Assembly: GCA_014379235.1 (NCBI GenBank)
Contig: JACMMD010000681.1
Coordinates: 1-6,018 of the forward strand
Source of the DNA: Anaerolineae bacterium
GTDB taxonomy: Bacteria > Chloroflexota > Anaerolineae > Aggregatilineales > Phototrophicaceae
Length of the DNA stretch: 6,018 bases
Direction of reading: 5' to 3'
Every line of letters starts with the position of its first letter. Positions within the stretch are counted from its first letter, which is position 1. Made by a program: the position numbers and the translations under genes. The notes under the pieces are model-generated. The model had not been told where the DNA came from. It saw only the letters and a list, made by a program, of their open reading frames with translations, and ran no database searches. This document shows positions 1-5,079 of this stretch, in pieces.

Positions 1-192
1 CGCATCATACGACTCCTGCTTAGCGGAGTTGATGAAGCCGCAGGTGTTGACGATCAACACTTCGGCCTGCTCGGGATCGCCCACGCCGCGCAGTCCGTAC
101 TGGTTCAAAACCTGCGCGATGCTCTCCGAATCGACGGTGTTTTTCGAGCAACCGAGGCTGAGAAGGTAGTATTTGTTCTTGCGAGAGGCCAT
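1..192 (-). CDS. rimO: Ribosomal protein S12 methylthiotransferase RimO, N-terminal fragment
   Basis: The 64 visible codons encode the start of the UPF0004 domain of a radical-SAM methylthiotransferase; the gene runs off the left edge. RimO adds a methylthio group to a conserved aspartate of ribosomal protein S12 in the cytoplasm. Visible signatures are LGCSKNTVDSE (residues 13-23) and VNTCGFINSAKQES (48-61). C15 and C51 match two of the three cysteines that bind the N-terminal [4Fe-4S] cluster. The wording CGFINSAKQES favours RimO over the tRNA enzyme MiaB. The radical-SAM CxxxCxxC motif and TRAM domain lie outside the window. The ATG at 190-192 gives a normal RimO N-terminus and has a GGAG about 10 nt upstream, inside the end of the preceding gene. 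Only 5 bp separate it from the RodZ-like stop codon, so the two genes are probably co-transcribed. Confidence 0.93.
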   Translation of the reverse strand, partial: MASRKNKYYLLSLGCSKNTVDSESIAQVLNQYGLRGVGDPEQAEVLIVNTCGFINSAKQESYDA

Positions 193-197
193 GTGCG

Positions 198-1532
198 TTA
201 AGCTCCGGTCTTGGTCGGTATCTGGTTTTCTTGCGTCACTCGCGGCGGCAAAATGGCCGTCGGCGATGGCGTGAGCGTATCTGTCGGTATCGGTGTCGCG
301 GACGGCACAGGTGTGATGCTCGGTGTAGCCGTGATCGTCGGTGTCGTGCTAGGCGTCAGCGTAATCGTCGGTGTACTGGTGATCGTTGGCGTATCGGACG
401 GCGTTGGCGTATCCGATGGTGTCGGCGTGATCGTTGGCGTGTCCGAAGGCGTCGGCGTATCTGTCGGCGTCGGGCTGGGGCCCGGTGTATCCGATGGCGT
501 TAGCTGCTCGATGAGCGCGCCAACATCAATATCCGATGTCGGCTGCGGTGTCGGGCTGAGTTCGGCTGTCGGCGCGAAGCCCGGCCCCGAACTCACATCG
601 ATGCCGTCCTCGCTGAAAATCAAATCGACAAGCTGACCGCGCCCGCCAAACGAGCGCTGCGGCTGTCCATTCCAGACGATCACCAGCGCTTCGGCATTGC
701 TGGCCGTGATGCTCACCACTTCAACGCCGGAAAAATCAAACTGCTCACCCGGCGCGGCAATGCCCGTATACAGCGGCGTTCCATCCGCGCTCACGTTCAG
801 CCATGAACGCTGTGCCATCTCTACCGTCACCAATACACCGCTGCCCGAAAAGGTTTGCTGAATACCGCCGATTAGCGGTGTGGCGGCGGCGGGTGTGAAT
901 GTCGGCACAGATGCGGTTGCGCTTACCGCCGCTGTAGCTGGAAGCTGCCCCAAGATTTCGCCCTCAAGCGCTACGGAAGGCGGCACGATATTGGGCTGCG
1001 AAATCAACTGGCTAACCACGAGCACAATCACAGCGATGGCCGCCACACCCACCAGACCAAGCACAAATGTCGCTAGTGCGCCGCGCCCACCCCGCCGACG
1101 TTTACGCGCTGCTTCCAGCATATCCACCGGAACAGGCGGCAGCGCCGGGTCGGTATCGGTGGCGGTTTGCTTGGCCAGCAGTGAACGCTCAGATTCGCGT
1201 TTTCTGCCGCGCTTGGGTTTGGACGATGACTTCGGCGCTTTGTCAGCGCCGCGCTTACGACCACGAACGGGCGGTTTCGAGGCTTCAATCAGTGCAGCTT
1301 CATAGAACTGGATGGTGCGTTCTTCGTCGAGGCCCAGAAAACGCGAATAGTTCCGCATGAAGCCGCGAATCTGTACCGACGACACTTCCGCGATATTAAA
1401 GTCGCCCAACTCGAACGACTCCAAAATGCGCCGACGAATATGCAGCATCCGTTCGGCATCTTCCAGCGTAAGCTCTTTGGCTTCGCGGGTTTGGCGGAGA
1501 TATTGTCCTAGAGACTGTGCGTCCATCGGCAC
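198..1532 (-). CDS. RodZ-like membrane protein: helix-turn-helix, single TM, DUF4115-like domain, Thr/Pro-rich tail
   Basis: This 444-residue protein has the RodZ layout. Residues about 7-75 form an HTH_25/Cro-like domain (LGQYLRQTREAKELTLEDA, then IRGFMRNYSRFLGL). A basic, low-complexity linker follows (86-150), then one membrane span (about 151-176). Residues about 228-313 form a beta-rich DUF4115-like domain containing the typical RSWLNVSADG and GEQFDF motifs. In known RodZ proteins the cytoplasmic HTH binds MreB and helps set cell shape; that role here is inferred. Residues 345-428 are almost only T, P, S and D with TPSDTP-type repeats, possibly a cell-wall-spanning or glycosylated stalk. 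The GTG start (1530-1532) has AAAGG 8 nt upstream; an ATG two codons later is the alternative. No clear promoter is visible in the 127 bp upstream. The gene sits 5 bp before rimO, a neighbourhood common for RodZ homologues. A diverged membrane-anchored regulator is the alternative reading. Confidence 0.82.
   Translation of the reverse strand: MPMDAQSLGQYLRQTREAKELTLEDAERMLHIRRRILESFELGDFNIAEVSSVQIRGFMRNYSRFLGLDEERTIQFYEAALIEASKPPVRGRKRGADKAPKSSSKPKRGRKRESERSLLAKQTATDTDPALPPVPVDMLEAARKRRRGGRGALATFVLGLVGVAAIAVIVLVVSQLISQPNIVPPSVALEGEILGQLPATAAVSATASVPTFTPAAATPLIGGIQQTFSGSGVLVTVEMAQRSWLNVSADGTPLYTGIAAPGEQFDFSGVEVVSITASNAEALVIVWNGQPQRSFGGRGQLVDLIFSEDGIDVSSGPGFAPTAELSPTPQPTSDIDVGALIEQLTPSDTPGPSPTPTDTPTPSDTPTITPTPSDTPTPSDTPTITSTPTITLTPSTTPTITATPSITPVPSATPIPTDTLTPSPTAILPPRVTQENQIPTKTGA
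249..500 (-). repeat. Tandem low-complexity repeat encoding a TPSDTP/TPTI tail
   Basis: The DNA here consists of imperfect 12- and 18-bp units beginning GGCGTATC or GGCGTGTC on the plus strand; clear 18-bp copies lie around 390-425 and 437-455. Read on the minus strand, the 18-bp units give TPSDTP and the 12-bp units give TPTI-like tetrads. All units are multiples of 3, so unit gain or loss keeps the frame. The opposite strand is open only because of this composition. Confidence 0.75.
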
Positions 1533-1591
1533 TCGGTCAGCCTTTAGGCTTCATGGTGAGGGGCGATGCAGCGATGACCCGTGCGCCAGAG

Positions 1592-1619
1592 GTTAAAACA
1601 AAGCGACCCCGAACGGGGT
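1592..1619 (-). terminator. Intrinsic terminator after rplI
   Basis: On the minus strand, about 40 nt past the rplI stop codon, ACCCC-GTTC-GGGGT (1619 to 1606) forms a 5-bp GC-rich stem with a 4-nt loop. It is followed by the T-rich CGCTTTGTTTTAA. The GTTC loop can close by one more G-C pair. An upstream GGCCCCG could instead pair with CGGGGTC, giving a longer competing hairpin. The element lies between rplI and the RodZ-like gene, so it should largely separate their transcripts. Confidence 0.65.
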
Positions 1620-1659
1620 TTCACCGGCGGGGCCACTCCCACCCTCTCGGCGGGACGGG

Positions 1660-2319
1660 CTACTCGTTGGATGACTCCGCAGCCTCGGATTCGCTCTCGT
1701 CGCTGCCGCCAGTGATGTTCTCCACCACGCCAGCAACAGCCTGCGCCACGTTCGACACGACACCAGTGACAACTTCGGCTGCGTGAGCAATCGCTTCACC
1801 AGCGGCTTCAACCACGTTTTGCGGCGCATCTTCAGCCGCTTGGCCTTCGAGCGACTTCAGATAATCCGCCAGTTCATCCTCGCGGACAATCGTAATCACC
1901 AACAGCGGCGCGATTTCCGTACCGAGCCGAACCGGAACTTCGTGTTTGCCAATTTCGCGCAGAGCGGTCTGGCTGATACGACGGCGGTTGATGTCCACGC
2001 CCGTCTTTGCGTTGAGCGCGTCCGCGATTTCCGCAGTCGTCACCGAGCCGAACAGCTTGCCCGTCGAGGCAGCGCGCCGTCCGAAGACCAGTTCCGTGCC
2101 ATCGATGACGCGGGCCAGTTCGTTCAGCTTGTTCTCATAGGCGAGGCGGCGAGTCTCGGCTTGTTCGCGTAGGCGGCCTGCTTGCTTCAATGCCTGTGGT
2201 GTCGCTTTCAGAGCGCGACTGGTAGGAATCAGGTAGTTGCGCGCATAGCCGTCAGCCACTTCGACGATCTCGCCCGCAACGCCCTGCTTATAAATGTCTT
2301 GCAGCAAAATAACTTTCAT
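1660..2319 (-). CDS. rplI: 50S ribosomal protein L9 with a long C-terminal extension
   Basis: L9 binds 23S rRNA near the base of the L1 stalk and helps keep the reading frame. The N-terminal rRNA-binding domain is clear: MKVILLQDIYKQG and EVADGYARNYLIP (residues 1-32), including the family signature. A long connecting helix follows (about 40-75). The C-terminal domain has KLFGSVT (88-94) and ends near IVREDELADYL (144-154). Typical L9 is about 148-150 residues; this one has 219. The extra part holds an Ala/Val-rich, probably helical segment (about 169-202) and an acidic Ser/Glu tail (205-219). The ATG at 2317-2319 is preceded by GAAGGA with 9-nt spacing. It is not next to rpsF, ssb or rpsR, its usual partners; the gene upstream is divergent. 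It has its own promoter and terminator and so is probably monocistronic. The identification is secure; the role of the extension is unknown. Confidence 0.96.
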   Translation of the reverse strand: MKVILLQDIYKQGVAGEIVEVADGYARNYLIPTSRALKATPQALKQAGRLREQAETRRLAYENKLNELARVIDGTELVFGRRAASTGKLFGSVTTAEIADALNAKTGVDINRRRISQTALREIGKHEVPVRLGTEIAPLLVITIVREDELADYLKSLEGQAAEDAPQNVVEAAGEAIAHAAEVVTGVVSNVAQAVAGVVENITGGSDESESEAAESSNE

Positions 2320-2328
2320 CAGGGAGCG

Positions 2329-2334
2329 TCCTTC
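2329..2334 (-). promoter_or_regulatory. Ribosome binding site of rplI
   Basis: GAAGGA on the minus strand lies 9 nt before the ATG at 2319. It is a good Shine-Dalgarno sequence and fixes the start that gives the canonical L9 N-terminus. Confidence 0.7.
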
Positions 2335-2348
2335 ACCTTAAAGTCATG

Positions 2349-2368
2349 ACGCCTCATGGTGGAGGCGT
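2349..2368 (-). promoter_or_regulatory. Hairpin in the rplI 5' leader
   Basis: ACGCCTC and GAGGCGT are a perfect 7-bp inverted repeat around a 6-nt loop, within the predicted leader of about 70 nt between the rplI promoter and start codon. No T-tract follows on the minus strand, so it does not look like a terminator. It could stabilise the mRNA or be a binding site for feedback by L9; neither is shown by the sequence. Confidence 0.45.
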
Positions 2369-2395
2369 GATCTAGTGCTTACGAAACGACTTGGA

Positions 2396-2424
2396 ATTAT
2401 AAATGGGGGGTTGGTCTATGCCAA
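2396..2424 (-). promoter_or_regulatory. Sigma-70-type promoter of rplI
   Basis: On the minus strand TTGGCA (2424-2419) is followed by a 17-bp spacer and a perfect TATAAT (2401-2396). This is one mismatch from the full housekeeping consensus at ideal spacing. Predicted transcription starts near 2389, giving a leader of about 70 nt. A strong promoter fits a ribosomal protein gene. Confidence 0.8.
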
Positions 2425-2448
2425 GTGGGAATAGCTGTCAGCAAGTCA

Positions 2449-2483
2449 GCCGTTGGCCATTAGTCGCTGATCGCTAGCTCTAA
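2449..2483. repeat. Degenerate 7-bp periodic repeat, left copy
   Basis: Five consecutive 7-bp blocks can be read: GCCGTTG and GCCATTA form one similar pair (2449-2462), GTCGCTG and ATCGCTA a second (2463-2476), and 2477-2483 is a weaker unit. Its GCCATTAG (2456-2463) is the exact reverse complement of CTAATGGC at 2605-2612, so this stretch and the right copy look like decayed, inverted members of one repeat. Confidence 0.4.
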
Positions 2484-2493
2484 TACCAGATCG

Positions 2494-2535
2494 GAGAAAT
2501 TATTCTCTGGCTAGAAAGCTCAATTATTGTTCTCT
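2494..2535. repeat. Small AT-rich dyad and imperfect direct repeat
   Basis: GAGAAATTATTCTC (2494-2507) is a dyad with a 5-bp stem. The related words AATTATTCTCT (2498-2508) and AATTATTGTTCTCT (2522-2535) recur 24 bp apart. Both lie in the AT-rich centre of the divergent intergenic region. This could be a regulator site, but chance is also plausible in such AT-rich sequence. Confidence 0.25.
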
Positions 2536-2582
2536 AAGTAGGGATTACAATTCCCGGAGTAAGCGGTTATGGCGATCAACAT

Positions 2583-2603
2583 TCAGCATTTTCTCAGCAT
2601 TTT
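2583..2603 (+). repeat. 10-bp direct repeat with 11-bp period upstream of the glycosyltransferase gene
   Basis: TCAGCATTTT occurs at 2583-2592 and again at 2594-2603. The offset of 11 bp is about one helical turn, so both copies face the same side of the DNA. They lie about 40-60 bp upstream of the TATAAT at 2641, where activators usually bind. No regulator can be named. Confidence 0.4.
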
Positions 2604-2638
2604 GCTAATGGCTAACCGCTAAAGGCTACCTGCTTTTA
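2604..2638 (+). repeat. Heptad repeat GCTAANN abutting the plus-strand -10 box
   Basis: GCT recurs exactly every 7 bp at 2604, 2611, 2618, 2625 and 2632. The first four units begin GCTA and the first three GCTAA. The array ends 2 bp before the TATAAT at 2641 and covers the place where a -35 box would be; no good -35 is seen. It may be a set of operator half-sites or the remains of a 7-bp microsatellite. Confidence 0.5.
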
Positions 2639-2640
2639 GG

Positions 2641-2657
2641 TATAATGCCCCGCTATG
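2641..2657 (+). promoter_or_regulatory. -10 box for a probably leaderless glycosyltransferase transcript
   Basis: TATAAT (2641-2646) ends 8 bp before the ATG at 2655, so transcription would start at or within about 2 nt of the start codon. No Shine-Dalgarno sequence exists at workable distance; the only purine run, AGG at 2638-2640, is 14 nt away and overlaps the promoter. The -35 region (about 2618-2623) is a poor match. Leaderless genes with this geometry are known in several bacterial phyla. Confidence 0.55.
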
Positions 2658-4244
2658 GAACAACCCATCTCAAAAACCCGACATGTATCTTACCACCAAC
2701 CGCTCATCTTGCTGCTAGTGCTGTTCGCGTTCTTCATGAGCGCGCTCGTCAGCCGCAGCGTGTTCGAACGTCTGCCGCATCTTGAAGATGAAGTGGCTTA
2801 TCTGTTTCAGGCCAAGATGGCCACGCATGGCGACCTCGTGATCGAATCGCCACAGCCGCGCCGTGCGTTCTGGCAGCCGTTCATCATTGACCGCGATGGC
2901 CAGCGCTTTGGCAAATACCCGATTGGCTGGCCGGCGCTGTTGGCGCTCGGCGTAGCGATGGGTCAAGCGTGGGTCATCAACGCTTTTTTCTCGGCGTTGA
3001 ACGTCGCGCTCGTGTATCGATTAGGACGTGAGGTTTTCAACCCCGATGTTGGAGCGTTAGCGGCCATGCTCACGGCCTTCTCACCAATGGCGCTGCTGCT
3101 CAACGGGACGCTGATGGGTCATACCGCCGCGCTGTTCTTCACGACGCTGTTCATGTATGCCTATTGGCGCATCGAGCGCGCAAATAAGCGTAAGCATTCG
3201 GTACTGCGTTGGGGTATTGTGGCGGGGATTTGTCTGGGCATGGTGGCGATTATGCGCCCGCTCACGGCTATCGGTATCGCCACGCCGTTTGTATTGTGGA
3301 GCGCCATGCGCTTGCTGCGAAACCTCGTGCGCGGCAGAAAGCCCTTTGTCGCCACTTTGCGCCCGCTGATCGCGCTCGGCATTGTCGCCATTCTGATCGC
3401 GCTGACTATCCCCCTACACAGCTACCTCGCCACAGGCAACCCACGTACCAATCTGTATACGCTGGTGTGGGATTACGATCAAGTCGGCTTTGGCGAGTGC
3501 TGCGGGCGCAACGGTCACACGCTCGAAAAAGGCATTCGGCAGGCGCGCTTTGACCTATCGCTGATGGCCGCCGATCTGTTCGGCTGGCAGTTGCAGCCGC
3601 TCACGCCGGAGATGATAACGCACCTGCTCAACGAGGCAGACTACTGGCCGGGAACAGGTTTAAGCTGGATACTGCTGCCCTTCGGTCTATTGATCGGTAT
3701 CAAGAAGCGCTGGACGTGGCTGCTGGTCGGTGTGACGTTGGCGCTGATCGGCGTCCACCTCGCTTACTGGATTGGCTCGCAGCGTTACAGCACACGCTAT
3801 TATTTCGAAGCGCTCACCGCCCTAACGTTGATTAGCGCCCTGCCCTTAGCATGGTTGGTGCGGCGACTGCCTCGTATCGCCGGCCCGATTGTGGTCTATG
3901 GTGGATTGTTGGCGGCGCTGGTGTATGGGCTGAACGCTTACAGTACGCCGCGTATCAACACGCTTTACCGCTTCAACCGTGTCGGGCAAGAGTTGATCGC
4001 CGAAGTACAGGCGCGGCGCTTCACTGACCGCCCCGCGCTGGTCATCATCAACGGCACGGATGTACGCTGGCGCGCTTTCGGCAGTTTGATGGCCGTCACC
4101 AGTCCTTATTTGGACAGTGACATTGTAGCCGCGTGGAACTATGGCGATGATGCGCTCCACGCGGAAATCGTGGCGCTGTTCCCTGACCGTGAAGTGATCG
4201 AGATGGACGCGCACGAAAACGAATCGACCTTTCGGGCCGGCTGA
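2655..4244 (+). CDS. GT-C fold membrane glycosyltransferase, family 39 / ArnT-like
   Basis: This 529-residue polytopic protein probably moves a sugar from a polyprenyl-phosphate donor to an acceptor on the outer face of the membrane, as GT39/PMT/ArnT enzymes do; donor and acceptor cannot be read from the sequence. After the first membrane span (about 16-33), the first outer loop carries HLEDEVAYLFQAKM (42-55). Its acidic pair D45/E46 sits where GT-C enzymes keep their catalytic Asp/Glu. KYPIGWP (87-93) matches the family's KYPPGWP-type motif. Further spans are likely near 94-120, 133-170, 186-216, 233-258, 336-374 and 384-430. Residues 431-529 form a soluble C-terminal domain of unrecognised type. 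The ATG at 2655 gives a short basic N-terminus before the first span and lies just after a perfect -10 box. The nuclease-like gene starts 51 bp downstream on the same strand; a functional link is not evident. Confidence 0.82.
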   Translation: MEQPISKTRHVSYHQPLILLLVLFAFFMSALVSRSVFERLPHLEDEVAYLFQAKMATHGDLVIESPQPRRAFWQPFIIDRDGQRFGKYPIGWPALLALGVAMGQAWVINAFFSALNVALVYRLGREVFNPDVGALAAMLTAFSPMALLLNGTLMGHTAALFFTTLFMYAYWRIERANKRKHSVLRWGIVAGICLGMVAIMRPLTAIGIATPFVLWSAMRLLRNLVRGRKPFVATLRPLIALGIVAILIALTIPLHSYLATGNPRTNLYTLVWDYDQVGFGECCGRNGHTLEKGIRQARFDLSLMAADLFGWQLQPLTPEMITHLLNEADYWPGTGLSWILLPFGLLIGIKKRWTWLLVGVTLALIGVHLAYWIGSQRYSTRYYFEALTALTLISALPLAWLVRRLPRIAGPIVVYGGLLAALVYGLNAYSTPRINTLYRFNRVGQELIAEVQARRFTDRPALVIINGTDVRWRAFGSLMAVTSPYLDSDIVAAWNYGDDALHAEIVALFPDREVIEMDAHENESTFRAG

Positions 4245-4283
4245 TGTTTTCAATGTAGAATTAGAGACATGGCACATAGTCAG

Positions 4284-4298
4284 TGAGGAAACCTCATG
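4284..4298 (+). promoter_or_regulatory. Shine-Dalgarno and start codon of the Uma2 gene within a small hairpin
   Basis: GAGG (4285-4288) lies 7 nt before the ATG at 4296. TGAGG-AAA-CCTCA (4284-4296) is a perfect 5-bp inverted repeat with a 3-nt loop that pairs the Shine-Dalgarno with the bases just before the start codon and the A of the ATG. The stem is short and would reduce initiation only mildly. A TAGAAT at 4256-4261 could be a -10 box for this gene, but no convincing -35 accompanies it. Confidence 0.4.
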
Positions 4299-5051
4299 AC
4301 GAACCTAGAGCAAACACAGCTAGACCATTTGCAGTTAGAACGATTGGCCGACCAGTTTCAAGCGCTGTCACCAGAAGGTCGTAACGTTATCATGCGTGAA
4401 GCGCTGTTGGTTGACGCTAAGGTTAGGCTGCCCGCAGGCAATATCATCGCGGCAGGCGCTTCACTCGAAGACTACATGGAACACTACGCGGCGGATCACT
4501 GCGAATGGGTGGAAGGATATGTCATCAAAATGTCACCATCAAGCATTGAACATACAGACCTTCTTAAATACCTAGTGCATCTTTTGGATGCTTTTTTCGA
4601 GTTCCGTTCGATAGGTCGCTTGATTGTTCAACCCTTCGTGCTGCGTTTGCCCGCCTTCCCCAAACGCCGACGTGAACCGGATTTACTCGTCGTGCTGAAC
4701 AGCAATCCGCACAAAATCGAGCGAACATTCATGGACGGCCCCGCCGACATCTGTATCGAGATCGTCTCTGAGGAAAGCGTCGAACGCGATCATGGCGATA
4801 AGTTCAAAGAATATGAACAGGGCGGTGTCCCTGAATACTGGATTCTTGACCCGCTGCGAAACGAAGCGCGTTTCTATCGACTGAACGACGAAGGGCGCTA
4901 CGTCCGCCAAACTGAAAATGCACAGGGGAATTACTATACGCCTGCACTGCCAGCTTTGGCGCTGCATGTACCAACATTGTGGCAAGAAAAATTCCCCGGC
5001 CCGGGAGCAACCGCCAGCACCATACAAGCGATGTTGGCCGACCAAAACTAA
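4296..5051 (+). CDS. Uma2-family (DUF820) PD-(D/E)XK nuclease-like protein
   Basis: Uma2 proteins have a restriction-endonuclease fold and are predicted DNA nucleases; their cellular role is largely unknown. The signatures appear in order: EWVEGYVIKMSP with H86 (70-86), REPDLLVV with D129 (126-133), DICIEIVSEES with E155 (151-161), and then RDHGDKFKEYEQGGVPEYWILDP (164-186) with D165, K169 and Y173. D129, E155 and K169 are the likely catalytic set, so the protein looks intact. At 251 residues it is longer than the usual 180-200; most of the extra is a charged, probably helical N-terminus (1-55). The ATG has a GAGG at 7 nt. Parts of this gene (for example 4555-4610) look more AT-rich than its neighbours, a hint of separate origin. 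The TIR-UDG gene follows after 28 bp on the same strand, so the two are probably co-transcribed. Such genes occur in many copies in Chloroflexota and cyanobacteria. Confidence 0.88.
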   Translation: MTNLEQTQLDHLQLERLADQFQALSPEGRNVIMREALLVDAKVRLPAGNIIAAGASLEDYMEHYAADHCEWVEGYVIKMSPSSIEHTDLLKYLVHLLDAFFEFRSIGRLIVQPFVLRLPAFPKRRREPDLLVVLNSNPHKIERTFMDGPADICIEIVSEESVERDHGDKFKEYEQGGVPEYWILDPLRNEARFYRLNDEGRYVRQTENAQGNYYTPALPALALHVPTLWQEKFPGPGATASTIQAMLADQN

Positions 5052-5053
5052 CT

Positions 5054-5079
5054 TCACGCAATCTGGAGTCACGCAGCGC
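5054..5079 (+). promoter_or_regulatory. Ribosome binding region of the TIR-UDG gene
   Basis: GGAG (5065-5068) stands 11 nt before the ATG at 5080, slightly farther than ideal. It is flanked by two copies of TCACGCA (5054-5060 and 5069-5075). The short gap after the Uma2 stop codon and the lack of a promoter-like sequence support co-transcription. Confidence 0.45.

Noticed and set aside
211..636. Plus-strand 141-codon frame rich in Gly and Val opposite the RodZ-like tail
   Set aside because: It is the antisense shadow of the Thr/Pro repeat; GGN and GTN codons arise from the complement of ACN and CCN. It has no recognisable domain.
1537..1554. Five-codon frame (MKPKG) just before the RodZ-like GTG on the minus strand
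   Set aside because: It is too short to support, and its AAAGG is better explained as the Shine-Dalgarno of the RodZ-like gene.
2583..2638. Insertion-sequence end or attachment site made from the intergenic repeats
   Set aside because: There is no transposase or integrase fragment, no target duplication, and the inverted 8-bp words are too short and degenerate for terminal inverted repeats.
2320..2654. A tRNA, small RNA or CRISPR array in the divergent intergenic region
   Set aside because: No cloverleaf or TPsiC-like GGTTCGA word, no spacer-repeat pattern and no hairpin followed by a T-run were seen; the repeats present are short and degenerate.
4245..4295. Terminator between the glycosyltransferase and Uma2 genes
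   Set aside because: The TTTT after the stop codon is not preceded by a GC-rich stem, so there is no evidence that the transcripts are separated there.
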